The translations under genes were made by a program, and so were the position numbers. The notes beneath the pieces are model-generated. The model did no database searches and was not told the origin of the DNA. It saw only the letters and a list, made by a program, of their open reading frames with translations. Shown piece after piece: positions 25,300 through 34,800 of a stretch of DNA of 40,987 nt. The stretch is from Cyanobacteria bacterium SIG31. GTDB lineage: Bacteria > Cyanobacteriota > Vampirovibrionia > Gastranaerophilales > Gastranaerophilaceae. The stretch lies in contig SUTX01000018.1 of assembly GCA_015152465.1 (NCBI GenBank), forward strand, positions 1 to 40,987, written 5' to 3'. Each line of letters starts with the position of its first letter. Within the stretch, counting starts at the first letter, position 1.

Positions 25300-26658
25300 A
25301 TGCTTTATTTAGACAAATTACTTACAACAATCAAAAAAGACCCGAACATTTTTAAAAGTAAAGACGTTATCCTAAAATTAGGTCTCGCTAGCGGTAAAAT
25401 TAAAGATTTAAAAAAATATGCTACAGAAAACGGGTACATATTTTCACAAAAACAGGAATACTTCTTAACACAAAAAGGAGAAGATTATTTATTACAAAAT
25501 TCTCCTCAGATCTGGAATACAAAAGAATTTCCCTTGAGGCCAATAGTAAATGTTGAATATTTAAAAGATGAAAAAATGGTACCAGTATTATCAAGAGCTA
25601 TTCGTCTTTTAGCAAAACATTTAATTGAAAAAGAGCCTTTGAAAGAATTTTCTTTAGAACATGCTCTCTTTGAAGATATTAAAAAATATGAGAAATTAAT
25701 TATAAAACTAGAAAATGAGCTTTTGAATAATAAAAAAAACAATTTGGAAACTATTAATAATAAATATCTTGAGTTAGGGCTTACAAAATCATTAATTTCA
25801 GTACTCATTTTAGCAATACTTGTCAAGAATTTGGACAGAGTAGCAATTTATGAAAAATCTCAATTTCAGCTAAAATTTGATTCATTAATGTTTGACAGAA
25901 TGATTGCTTGCCCAGAAAATTTTGAGATACAAAAGACGGAAATAGATGATGAATTTATTCTAAAAGATGTTTCTAAAATAATCTTAAACAAAAAGAGCAA
26001 TAATATTTTAGAAATAACCAAAGGTCTTTATACAACCATAAAACAATTAGATAAATATTCAATGAACACAGAAAATCTAAGCAAAAAAACTTTACGCTTA
26101 AGAAATATAATCACTAACGCAAAAGACCCGATAAACTTATTTACTCGTGATATTCCAAGAGGTTTATCAGGAAAAAGCTTAGAGGATTGTGATAGAGCTT
26201 TTTTAAATGACTTAAAAATCGCATTAAATGAACTAAAAAATTGTACTAAAAACCTCACAAAAGAACTAGAGAATTTTATACTTGAATGCTTTCAGGCAAA
26301 ATCCAAAGAAGAATTATCTGACAGATTTTTAGCCATTAAAGATTTTATTGGAGAAAAAGAGCTAAAAATATTGTATAACAATGTAATTGAGATAAACGTC
26401 TCAAATGACTTATGGATAAACAGAATTGCGACATTTATTAATAAATTCAGAGTACCAAAAGATTGGTCAGATGAAGACTATGCAAATTTTAAAATAAAAA
26501 CAAAAGAACTTGCCTTAAAATTTTCAATACTAGAAGCAACTTTAGGAACGAATGAAAGCTTTGTTTCAAAAAATTATCACAAAGTTTTGAATAATTTTTT
26601 AAACCTTACAAAGGCTGAAAAAATGATACTTTTAAGAAAATTGGTCAATAATTTATAA
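25300..26658 (+). CDS. Unknown 452-residue helical protein
   Basis: Not recognised. Residues 1-65 look like a winged helix-turn-helix (FKSKDVILKLGLASGKIKDL, then a GYIF...FLTQKGEDYLL wing). The rest is nearly all helix and very Lys-rich, with a distinctive RGLSGKSLEDCDRAFL block near 287 and KDWSDEDYANFK near 387. These blocks remind me faintly of the C-terminal regions of large P-loop ATPases, but there is no Walker motif here and I would not rely on it. GAAAGGA lies seven bases before ATG. It stands alone and ends 11 bp before the palindromic element. Confidence 0.7.
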   Translation: MLYLDKLLTTIKKDPNIFKSKDVILKLGLASGKIKDLKKYATENGYIFSQKQEYFLTQKGEDYLLQNSPQIWNTKEFPLRPIVNVEYLKDEKMVPVLSRAIRLLAKHLIEKEPLKEFSLEHALFEDIKKYEKLIIKLENELLNNKKNNLETINNKYLELGLTKSLISVLILAILVKNLDRVAIYEKSQFQLKFDSLMFDRMIACPENFEIQKTEIDDEFILKDVSKIILNKKSNNILEITKGLYTTIKQLDKYSMNTENLSKKTLRLRNIITNAKDPINLFTRDIPRGLSGKSLEDCDRAFLNDLKIALNELKNCTKNLTKELENFILECFQAKSKEELSDRFLAIKDFIGEKELKILYNNVIEINVSNDLWINRIATFINKFRVPKDWSDEDYANFKIKTKELALKFSILEATLGTNESFVSKNYHKVLNNFLNLTKAEKMILLRKLVNNL

Positions 26659-26668
26659 TAAATAACAT

Positions 26669-27044
26669 TTTTATATTATGGTGCTTTTTTTATTAAAAAT
26701 TTTTAATATTTTTTTACCGTTTCTTTTCTTTCTTTAGTTGCGAGGTAAAGAAAGAAAAGAAACGGCGAAAGAAAAGAAAGAAAACACGCAATAGCTGTTA
26801 GCTTCGGCGGTATTAACCACCTACGCTCGCCGTAAGTACGGCGAAGATAATTTATATAAAGCTCGTTAGAGCTTTAGTCGAGTCGATTAATATCGACGAG
26901 ACCAACTGCAAAAAGCGTCTTTTCTCTTTCTTTTCGTACTTTTCTTTCTCTTTGGTTCGCAAATAAAGAGAAAGAAAAGTACAAACATATACAAAAAAAT
27001 AAATTTAAAATTTTAAAAAATTAAAAAAGCACCATAATATAAAA
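26669..27044. repeat. 376-bp composite palindromic element with homopurine mirror repeat
   Basis: Fills the gap between two convergent genes. Perfect 22-bp terminal inverted repeats (26669-26690 and 27023-27044, core TTATATTATGGTGCTTTTTT) enclose two perfect homopyrimidine/homopurine hairpins: 20 bp at 26717-26736 / 26746-26765 and 18 bp at 26936-26953 / 26965-26982. The purine arm of the first plus the next purine run form a perfect 16-nt mirror repeat around CGGCG (26747-26783). Between them are small hairpins (CGCCGT/ACGGCG, AAAGCTC/GAGCTTT, TCGAT/ATCGA). No open frame or transposase. It could be a MITE-like element, a structured RNA or a chromosome-organising palindrome. Confidence 0.85.
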
Positions 27045-27047
27045 TGA

Positions 27048-28364
27048 TTATATTTTTAATAAATCCATTTTTTTAAATTGATGCAACATATTATAAAACA
27101 TTATTGAACAAAGAATTATTGCGGCAATAATAAGAGCATACCAAAAACCCGCAAGTTTTAAATCAAAATGTAAAGCTAAAATACTCCCTAATGGCACAGC
27201 TACTAACCAAAAAGCTACAAAATTACCAGCCATAATAACTTCTGTACGTTTTAGCCCTCTAAATATACCAGCAAAAGTTGCTTGGAGTCCGTCAAAAACT
27301 TGAAAGAAACATAAAGTATAAATTATAGGTACACAAACATCTATTAAGACAGGATCGCTTGTAAATAAACTTGTTATTACACCGGGGGCAATTGCAACTA
27401 TTATAGCAGAACTTGCCATAAAAATTGTAGAAATTGCCAATGCAGTATACGAATATTTTTTCAATTTAGTAAATTGTTTTGCCCCATTTGTAAAACCAAC
27501 TTTTACTCCAGCTGCGTTTCCTATAGCAAGAGGAACCATAAACGCAATAGATGTTATAGTACAAATGATATTTTGTGCAGCTGCATATATTCCAGAAACT
27601 CTTCCCATTATTACTGTTATACTGTTAAAAGCAACAAACTCAATCATTATCGCCAAAGATGATGGAATGCCAACTTTCAATAAATCTTTATAGTAATTTT
27701 TATCCTCATGACGTTTTATATGAATTCTTTTATAGCAATAAATAAATAAAACTATTCCCATAAAATATCTAACCAAAAGGCTTGCAATCGCCAAACCTTT
27801 TGTGCCCATTTCAGGAATAAAGCCACAGCCGAATGCAAAAATCACATTCAAAAATATATTTAAAAATATACAAAAAATCGTTAAAATATTAGGAAAAAGC
27901 ACTATTTCAAAAGCTTGTAAAAACTCTTTAGACATACAATGTAAATAAGCTCCAAAAACAGAAAATGCCGTTATGAAGAAATAATCTTTTATTAATGGAT
28001 TCAAATGGTTCTCAAACCCAAGCTTATCAATCAAAGGTATCATTCCCCAAATAATAAAACCAATTATTACTGATAATATAAAAGTAAATTTTAAAGACGG
28101 ATAGAAATATTTTTCAGCCTCTTTATCTTCACCTCGATAGTTAGAAAGTACAGGTGAAATACTACCAAGAATACCTATTCCCATTATTGTTACACAATTA
28201 ATTATTGCAGTAGCAATACTTATCGCTGCTAATGTATCAGTAGAGTGCCTACCTGCAACAATAACATCTCCAACACCAATCAAAATGAAACCTAAATTAC
28301 CCAATATTATTGGAAAGGCTATTTTTAATAAATTGTTTGTATATATTTTAAAAATTTTAAACAT
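27048..28364 (-). CDS. MATE-family efflux transporter
   Basis: A 438-residue inner-membrane protein with twelve predicted helices in two related six-helix halves, as in MATE (MOP superfamily) antiporters that export cationic drugs using Na+ or H+. Conserved sections include PIILGNLGFILIGVGDVIVA at the N-terminus and GNAAGVKVG in the second half. The substrate cannot be told. There is no good ribosome site before the ATG. Its stop lies four bases inside the end of the palindromic element's flank, so that element may also act as its 3' end. Confidence 0.9.
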   Translation of the reverse strand: MFKIFKIYTNNLLKIAFPIILGNLGFILIGVGDVIVAGRHSTDTLAAISIATAIINCVTIMGIGILGSISPVLSNYRGEDKEAEKYFYPSLKFTFILSVIIGFIIWGMIPLIDKLGFENHLNPLIKDYFFITAFSVFGAYLHCMSKEFLQAFEIVLFPNILTIFCIFLNIFLNVIFAFGCGFIPEMGTKGLAIASLLVRYFMGIVLFIYCYKRIHIKRHEDKNYYKDLLKVGIPSSLAIMIEFVAFNSITVIMGRVSGIYAAAQNIICTITSIAFMVPLAIGNAAGVKVGFTNGAKQFTKLKKYSYTALAISTIFMASSAIIVAIAPGVITSLFTSDPVLIDVCVPIIYTLCFFQVFDGLQATFAGIFRGLKRTEVIMAGNFVAFWLVAVPLGSILALHFDLKLAGFWYALIIAAIILCSIMFYNMLHQFKKMDLLKI

Positions 28365-28420
28365 GATATTACAAACTTATATCACAAAAAGTCTAAGTAT
28401 TAAATAATAATTATTATGTT

Positions 28421-28455
28421 AAAAGGTCTTGGTTTTAATAAAACCAAGACCTTTT
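28421..28455 (-). terminator. PFOR terminator
   Basis: A near-perfect stem AAAAGGTCTTGGTTTT / AAACCAAGACCTTTT (minus strand ends in T4) about 35 nt after the PFOR stop. Confidence 0.92.
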
Positions 28456-28490
28456 AGTTTGCATATCAAATATTTTAAAAATATTTAATC

Positions 28491-31400
28491 CTATCTCATC
28501 AACTCGCCAACTGCCTTGTAAACAGACATTCTTTGAGTCGCATCTTTTTCTGCTTGTTGATATAAATCTTCAGCTGCTTCTGGGTTTGTTTTAAGCAATG
28601 ATTTATATCTGCCTTCAGATCTGATGAAGTCTTGGTAGCTACCTTTAGGGTCTTTAGCATCCCAAGTGAATGGTACTTCATTATCAGGGTTGTATCTGTA
28701 TAATGGGAAGTAACCAGCTTCAACAGCACGTTTTTGTTCTGTCTGAGTCTTAGACATATCAATACCGTGAGCGATACATGGAGCGTATGCAAATATGATT
28801 GATGGTCCATTATATGCTTCAGCTTCTTGGAATGCTTTAAGAGTTTGCATTCTATCAGCACCAAGAGCAACTGATGCAACATAAACATAACCATAAGACA
28901 TACTCATTAAGCCCATGTTTTTCTTGTAAGTTCTCTTACCACCTGTAGCAAACTTCGCAACAGCACCTGTAGGTGTTGATTTAGAAGCTTGACCACCTGT
29001 GTTAGAGTAAACTTCTGTATCAAGAACTAAGATGTTAACGTTTTGACCTTGAGCAAGAACGTGGTCAATACCGCCGTAACCGATATCGTTAGCCCAACCG
29101 TCACCACCTATAATCCATACAGATTTATCTGTGAAGTAGTCTTGAAGCTCTCTTACTTTAGCTAAATCAGCACAATCTTTGTCTGCGTATTTAGCAAGAA
29201 CTTCTTTGGCTTTGTTTTGAGCAGCAATTGCTTCTTCTGTTTTTGAGTTATCGAAGTGAGCCATAGCACCTTCTAAAGCTTCTTTCAAATCAGCAGGAGC
29301 TTCTTCACAAGCTAAAACTTTTTCTACATAAGTTTTTAAAGTCTCTCTGTTTTGGTCTACTGCTAATCTCATACCGAAACCAAACTCAGCGTTGTCTTCG
29401 AATAATGAGTTAGCCCAAGCTGGACCTCTACCATCCTTATTAGTTGTATAAGGAATTGTAGGGAAAGTACCAGAGTAGATTGATGAACAGCCAGTTGCGT
29501 TAGCAACGATTGCGTTTTCACCAAATAATTGAGAAACTAATTTAACATAAGGAGTTTCACCACAACCAGCACAAGCACCTGAGAACTCAAATAATGGAGT
29601 TCTTAACATAGCACCTTTAATAGTTTTAGTTGTATTTTTACCCATTACATTATCTGGTAATTCGTTAAAGAATACTTCGTTTTCTTTTTCTCCAGCTTCT
29701 TTTTCAGCTTCAATAGTTGACCAAGTTAAAGCTTCTTTGCCAGGAATTTTGTTCATCGGACATTGGTCAAGACAAACACCGCAACCTGTACAATCGTCAC
29801 AGTAAACTTGAACTTTGAATTTTTCACCATGGTCGTTTGGCTTAGCATCAACCATTGTGAATGATTCAGGAGCTTTAGCTGCATCAGCTGGTTCAACCAA
29901 TTTAGTTCTGATAGCTGCGTGTGGACATGCAGAAGCACAAACTCCACATTGAGCACAAGTTTCAGAATTCCATTTTGGAACACGAGGAGCAATACCACGT
30001 TTTTCTAATTTAGCAGTACCAGTTGGGATTACACCGTCAACTGACATAGCTGAAACAGGGATATCATCACCTTTTTGTCTCATTGATGGCTCAATAATTG
30101 ATTTAGCAAATTTATCAGCATCTGCTGGTAAGAATTCAACCATATCAGCATGAGCAACACCGTCTAAAGAAGCTGGAATAACAACTTCTTCAGTTGCGTT
30201 AACAGCTGCATCAATAAGAGCTAAGTTCATGTTAACAACGTCATCACCTTTTTTCTTAAAGGTTTTGATTGTCATTTCTTTCATGCCTTCGTATGCTTGT
30301 TCAAATGGAATGATGCCTGATACTTTAAAGTATGCAACCATCATAACTGTGTTAGCACCTTTACCACGAAGACCTGGTTGTTCTTTAACTAATTTTTCAG
30401 CATCAACATTGTAGAATTTAATCTTTTTGTTGATGATAGTTTCTTGCATATCTCTTGTTAAGTGAGAGAATGCTTCTTCTTTTGACCAAGGTGAGTTAAG
30501 CAAGAATGTACCGCCTTCTTTAATACCTTTAAGTAGGTCATATTTGCCGATATAAGCATGAGCTGAGCAAGAAACAAAATCAGGTGCAGTGATTAAGTAA
30601 GTTGACTTAATTTGTTTGTCACCAAATCTCAAGTGAGAAACAGTTACACCGAAAGATTTTTTAGAGTCATAAGCAAAGTATGCTTGAGCATCTTTGTCTG
30701 TATATTGACCAATAATCTTGATTGAGTTTTTGTTAGCACCAACAGTACCGTCAGAACCAAGACCCCAGAACATACAGTTAGTTGTACCAGCAGGTTCAGT
30801 AACGATTTCTTCAGTAACTTTTAATGATTTGTTAGTTACGTCGTCGTTAATACCAACTGTAAATCCGTGGAAGCCATTAGCTTCTGAGTGTTTGAATATA
30901 GCAAGAATCATTGATGGTGTAAATTCTTTAGAAGATAGACCATAACGTCCGCCAATTACTCTAATTTCTTTATTTTCTAAAGCTGCAACTACATCTAGAT
31001 ATAGAGGTTCGCCGATTGAACCAGGTTCTTTTGTTCTGTCTAGAACAGCAATTCTCTTAACTGATTTAGGTAGAGCTTCATTGAATCTCTTAACGTCGAA
31101 TGGTCTGTATAATCTAACTTTAACCAAACCGTATTTAGTACCACGTTCAGCGTTCAAGTATTCGATTGTTTCTTCAATAGCTTCACAGCCAGAACCCATA
31201 GCAACAATTACGTCTGTAGCATCAGGTGCACCAACGTAATCGAATGGGTGGTATTGTCTGCCAGTAACTGAAGCAACTTTGTCCATGTATTCTTGAACGA
31301 TATCAGGAACTGCGTCGTAGTATTTGTTAGAAGTTTCACGACCTTGGAAGTATACGTCGCCGTTTTGAGCGCCCACTTTACAAACAGGAGCTTCTGGACG

Positions 31401-32024
31401 TAATGCTCTAGCCTTGAATTCTTCGATATATTTTGGTTCAACTAATTTTGCAATATCTTCGTAAGAAATTTCTTCGATTTTGTGGATTTCATGAGAAGTT
31501 CTGAATCCATCAAAGAATTGCAAGAATGGAACTTTTGCTTTGTAAGTAGCTAAGTGAGCAACTAAAGCTAAATCCATTTCTTCTTGAACAGAGTTTGCTG
31601 CTAACATTGCATAACCTGTGTTACGGCAAGCCATAACGTCTGTGTGGTCACCAAAGATAGCTAATGATTGAGCTGCAAGAGCACGAGCTGAAACGTGAAT
31701 TACATGAGGAAGCATTTCCCCAGCAGCTTTGTGCATTACAGGAATCATCAATAACAAACCTTGTGATGCAGTGTAAGTTGAAGTCAACGCACCTGCAGCA
31801 AGTGAACCGTGTACAGCACCTGCAGCACCAGCTTCAGATTGCATTTCAGCAACTCTTACTTCTTTGCCCCAGATGTTTTTTCTGTGTTGTGATGCCCATT
31901 CATCAACCCATTCTCCCATTGTAGAAGATGGAGTGATAGGGTAGATTGCAGAAACTTCGCTTAATGCATACGCAATATGCGCTGCAGCGTAGTTACCGTC
32001 AACTGTGATTGTTTTTTTTGTCAT
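28491..32024 (-). CDS. nifJ: Pyruvate:ferredoxin (flavodoxin) oxidoreductase, single-chain
   Basis: A 1177-residue enzyme oxidising pyruvate and CoA to acetyl-CoA and CO2 while reducing ferredoxin. All domains are fused: the N-terminal pyrimidine-binding domains (YPITPSSTMGEW near 30), a gamma-type domain, the two-cluster ferredoxin domain (CAQCGVCASACPH near 690, CDDCTGCGVCLDQCP near 745), the CAGCGETPY ligand, and the TPP domain GDGWANDIGYGG near 973 with EVYSNTGGQ. Length is typical. GGGAG lies nine bases before ATG. An extended -10 (TATAAT at 32069-32074, minus) lies upstream with no clear -35. Divergent from hydG. It supplies reduced ferredoxin to HydABC. Confidence 0.97.
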   Translation of the reverse strand: MTKKTITVDGNYAAAHIAYALSEVSAIYPITPSSTMGEWVDEWASQHRKNIWGKEVRVAEMQSEAGAAGAVHGSLAAGALTSTYTASQGLLLMIPVMHKAAGEMLPHVIHVSARALAAQSLAIFGDHTDVMACRNTGYAMLAANSVQEEMDLALVAHLATYKAKVPFLQFFDGFRTSHEIHKIEEISYEDIAKLVEPKYIEEFKARALRPEAPVCKVGAQNGDVYFQGRETSNKYYDAVPDIVQEYMDKVASVTGRQYHPFDYVGAPDATDVIVAMGSGCEAIEETIEYLNAERGTKYGLVKVRLYRPFDVKRFNEALPKSVKRIAVLDRTKEPGSIGEPLYLDVVAALENKEIRVIGGRYGLSSKEFTPSMILAIFKHSEANGFHGFTVGINDDVTNKSLKVTEEIVTEPAGTTNCMFWGLGSDGTVGANKNSIKIIGQYTDKDAQAYFAYDSKKSFGVTVSHLRFGDKQIKSTYLITAPDFVSCSAHAYIGKYDLLKGIKEGGTFLLNSPWSKEEAFSHLTRDMQETIINKKIKFYNVDAEKLVKEQPGLRGKGANTVMMVAYFKVSGIIPFEQAYEGMKEMTIKTFKKKGDDVVNMNLALIDAAVNATEEVVIPASLDGVAHADMVEFLPADADKFAKSIIEPSMRQKGDDIPVSAMSVDGVIPTGTAKLEKRGIAPRVPKWNSETCAQCGVCASACPHAAIRTKLVEPADAAKAPESFTMVDAKPNDHGEKFKVQVYCDDCTGCGVCLDQCPMNKIPGKEALTWSTIEAEKEAGEKENEVFFNELPDNVMGKNTTKTIKGAMLRTPLFEFSGACAGCGETPYVKLVSQLFGENAIVANATGCSSIYSGTFPTIPYTTNKDGRGPAWANSLFEDNAEFGFGMRLAVDQNRETLKTYVEKVLACEEAPADLKEALEGAMAHFDNSKTEEAIAAQNKAKEVLAKYADKDCADLAKVRELQDYFTDKSVWIIGGDGWANDIGYGGIDHVLAQGQNVNILVLDTEVYSNTGGQASKSTPTGAVAKFATGGKRTYKKNMGLMSMSYGYVYVASVALGADRMQTLKAFQEAEAYNGPSIIFAYAPCIAHGIDMSKTQTEQKRAVEAGYFPLYRYNPDNEVPFTWDAKDPKGSYQDFIRSEGRYKSLLKTNPEAAEDLYQQAEKDATQRMSVYKAVGELMR

Positions 32025-32117
32025 ATCGAGTATCTCCCTTTCATTTCTACTCTTCCGAACCTAAGTAAATTATAACGCAAACAAAATAAACAAGACAGTT
32101 TTTAATCTTTTTTTAAT

Positions 32118-32146
32118 TTGAAAAAAAACTTTCTTTATTCCATAAT
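32118..32146 (+). promoter_or_regulatory. hydGFE promoter
   Basis: TTGAAA and CATAAT with a 17-bp spacer, start predicted about 15-17 nt before the hydG ATG, which has GAGGGG as ribosome site. Confidence 0.5.
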
Positions 32147-32169
32147 AAAAAAAGACAAGAGGGGAAAAA

Positions 32170-33609
32170 ATGTACGATAAAAAATCGCTAAAAGCTGAAG
32201 AATTTATAAACCACGAGGAAATTCTTAAGACTTTAGATTATGCCGAAAAAAATAAAGATAATTTAGATTTAATAAATAAACTTTTAGAAAAAGCTCGTCC
32301 TGCAAAAACAGGTAATGAAACTAATTGTGCAGGACTTACGCACGAAGAAGCAAGCGTTCTTCTAGCTAACAATAACCCAGAAATCACTAAAAAGATTTTT
32401 GATTTAGCAGAAGAAATTAAAGAAGCTTTTTATGGTGATAGAATCGTAATTTTCGCACCGCTTTATCTTTCAAACTACTGTGTAAACGGATGTGTTTATT
32501 GCCCTTATCATGCGCAAAACACAACTATCCCAAGAAAAAAACTTACTCAAGAAGAAGTGAAAGCGGAAGTTATTGCGCTTCAAGATATGGGGCACAAACG
32601 TTTAGCAATAGAAGCTGGCGAAGACCCTGTTAATAATCCAATCGAATACATTTTAGAATGTATAAAGACAATTTATTCTGTTAAGCACAAAAATGGCGCA
32701 ATTCGCCGTGTGAATGTGAATATTGCTGCGACAAGTGTTGAAAACTATCGCAAACTTAAAGAAGCTGAAATTGGAACATATATTTTATTCCAAGAAACTT
32801 ATCATAAAGAAAGTTATGAAAAACTTCACCCAACAGGGCCAAAACATAATTACGCATATCATACAGAAGCTATGGATAGAGCAATGGAAGGTGGAATTGA
32901 TGATGTTGGTCTAGGGGTTTTATTCGGCCTTGAAAGATATCGTTATGAGTTCGCAGGACTTTTAATGCATGCTGAACACTTAGAAGCTGTACATGGAGTC
33001 GGACCTCATACAATTTCTGTTCCAAGAATTAAAAACGCTGACGGTATTGATTCAAAACAATTTGATAACGGAATTGATGATGAGACTTTTGCAAAACTTG
33101 TTGCGCTTATAAGAATCGCAGTTCCTTATACTGGATTAATTGTTTCTACTCGTGAGAGTGAAAAAGTAAGAGAAAGACTTCTAAAACTCGGTGTATCTCA
33201 AGTTTCAGGAGCTTCAAGAACTTCTGTTGGCGGCTATTGTGAAGAAGAAAGACCTGTTGATACAGAGCAATTTGACGTATCAGACCAAAGAACTTTAGAC
33301 GAAGTAATTAGATGGTTAATGCAATTAGGGAAAATCCCATCATTCTGCACAGCTTGTTATCGTGAGGGAAGAACTGGCGATAGATTCATGTCTCTTTGTA
33401 AAACTGGACTTATCCAAAATTGTTGTCAGCCAAATGCTTTAATTACATTGAAAGAGTTTTTAGTTGATTATGCAACTGATGAGACTAAAAAAATTGGTGA
33501 AGAATTTATAGAAAAAGAATTAGCAAAAATCACAAATGAAGCTTTAAGAAACTCTATTGCTAATAATCTAGCTGAAATCGAAAAAGGAAATAGAGATTTT
33601 AGATATTGA
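32170..33609 (+). CDS. hydG: [FeFe]-hydrogenase maturase HydG (tyrosine lyase, radical SAM)
   Basis: A 479-residue enzyme that cleaves tyrosine to give the CO and CN ligands of the H-cluster. The radical-SAM cluster motif is CVNGCVYC (Cys104, 108, 111). The C-terminal auxiliary cluster motif CTACYREGRTGDRF...C, ending LIQNCCQPNA, separates HydG from the related ThiH. GAGGGG five bases before ATG. First of hydG-hydF-hydE. Confidence 0.95.
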   Translation: MYDKKSLKAEEFINHEEILKTLDYAEKNKDNLDLINKLLEKARPAKTGNETNCAGLTHEEASVLLANNNPEITKKIFDLAEEIKEAFYGDRIVIFAPLYLSNYCVNGCVYCPYHAQNTTIPRKKLTQEEVKAEVIALQDMGHKRLAIEAGEDPVNNPIEYILECIKTIYSVKHKNGAIRRVNVNIAATSVENYRKLKEAEIGTYILFQETYHKESYEKLHPTGPKHNYAYHTEAMDRAMEGGIDDVGLGVLFGLERYRYEFAGLLMHAEHLEAVHGVGPHTISVPRIKNADGIDSKQFDNGIDDETFAKLVALIRIAVPYTGLIVSTRESEKVRERLLKLGVSQVSGASRTSVGGYCEEERPVDTEQFDVSDQRTLDEVIRWLMQLGKIPSFCTACYREGRTGDRFMSLCKTGLIQNCCQPNALITLKEFLVDYATDETKKIGEEFIEKELAKITNEALRNSIANNLAEIEKGNRDFRY

Positions 33610-33627
33610 TTTTAAAAAGGAGGCAAA

Positions 33628-34800
33628 ATGCAACAATTACAAAAATCAGAACGTCCGCATATAGCTTTCTTTGGTTGTACTAATAGTGGTAAATCTTCTT
33701 TAGTAAACGCTATTGTCAACCAAAATCTTTCGATTGTATCTGATGTTAAAGGTACAACAACTGATTCAGTCTCTAAATCAATGGAAATTTTACCTCTTGG
33801 GCCTGTTGTAATAATAGACACCGCTGGGGTAAATGATTTAAGCGAGCTTGGTGAGCAACGCACACAAAAAACAAAAGAAGTTCTTGATAAAACTGATATT
33901 GCGGTTTTAGTTATTGATTCATTGGTTGGTGAAAATGAGTTCGATAAAAATTTAATAAGTGAATTTGAAATGAGAAAAATTCCTTATTTGGTCGTTTGGA
34001 ATAAAGTTGATTTATTAATTTCCCCGCCCCTTGAGGGAGGGGTACTTCAAGTCTCTGCCTTAACGGGTGATGGCGTAAACGAATTAAAAGAAAAAATTGG
34101 ACATTTAATAAACGAAAATAAAAAAGAAAAATTTATTATAAAAAACCGACTTCAAGCTGGTGATATCGTAATAATGGTAATTCCAATCGATGAATCCGCA
34201 CCAAAAGGAAGAATAATTCTCCCTCAACAAAACACGCTTAGAGAGATTTTAGACGCTCACGCTACCGCAATTTGCTGTGGAGTAAATGAACTTGAAGATA
34301 TCTTAAAAAAAGTTACGCCAAAATACGTTATTACTGATTCTCAAGCTTTTAATGAGGTCAAAAAAATAGTGCCAGAAAATATTATTCTTACATCGTTTTC
34401 AATTCTTATGGCGAATTATAAAGGCGAATTAGATATTTTAGTAAATGGTGCTAAAAAGATTTCTGAGTTAAAAGACGGCGATAAAGTTTTGATTTCAGAG
34501 GGTTGTACTCATCACAGACAATGCAACGATATAGGAACAGTTAAGCTTCCAAGTTGGATTAAAAAATATACCAATAAAAATATTGAATTTGAATTTACTC
34601 AGGGCGGAGAGTTTCCACAAGATTTATCAAAATTTGCTCTAATCGTTCATTGTGGCGGATGTATGCTAAATGAGGCTGAAATGAAATCACGACTAAAAAA
34701 AGCAAATGAACAAAATATTCCAATAGTGAATTACGGCATGGCAATTGCTTATATGAATGGGATTTTAGAAAGGTCTATGGAAATCTTTAGAAATGAATAA
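33628..34800 (+). CDS. hydF: [FeFe]-hydrogenase maturation GTPase HydF
   Basis: A 390-residue scaffold that assembles the 2Fe subcluster and delivers it to HydA. The GTPase domain has G1 FGCTNSGKSS near 11-20, G3 DTAG near 69 and NKVD near 126. The C-terminal cluster site is GCTHHRQC near 292 plus HCGGC near 343, the HydF Cys/His pattern. AAGGAGG lies four bases before ATG. An in-frame GC-rich palindrome encoding PPLEGG sits between NKVD and VSALTGDG (34022-34042). Its last bases overlap hydE. Confidence 0.95.
   Translation: MQQLQKSERPHIAFFGCTNSGKSSLVNAIVNQNLSIVSDVKGTTTDSVSKSMEILPLGPVVIIDTAGVNDLSELGEQRTQKTKEVLDKTDIAVLVIDSLVGENEFDKNLISEFEMRKIPYLVVWNKVDLLISPPLEGGVLQVSALTGDGVNELKEKIGHLINENKKEKFIIKNRLQAGDIVIMVIPIDESAPKGRIILPQQNTLREILDAHATAICCGVNELEDILKKVTPKYVITDSQAFNEVKKIVPENIILTSFSILMANYKGELDILVNGAKKISELKDGDKVLISEGCTHHRQCNDIGTVKLPSWIKKYTNKNIEFEFTQGGEFPQDLSKFALIVHCGGCMLNEAEMKSRLKKANEQNIPIVNYGMAIAYMNGILERSMEIFRNE
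34022..34042 (+). repeat. GC-rich palindrome inside hydF
   Basis: CCCCGCCC CTTGA GGGAGGGG, a 4+3 bp stem with one mismatch, inserted in frame in AT-rich coding sequence and encoding PPLEGG. It looks like a REP-type palindrome tolerated in a GTPase surface loop. Confidence 0.55.

Noticed and set aside
26669..27044. Element as an insertion-sequence remnant
   Set aside because: No transposase fragment, no open frame and no clear target-site duplication; only the terminal repeats resemble a mobile element.
28499..31924. Long open frames antisense to or out of frame with PFOR and other large genes
   Set aside because: They have no ribosome sites or recognisable domains and follow from codon bias of the real genes.
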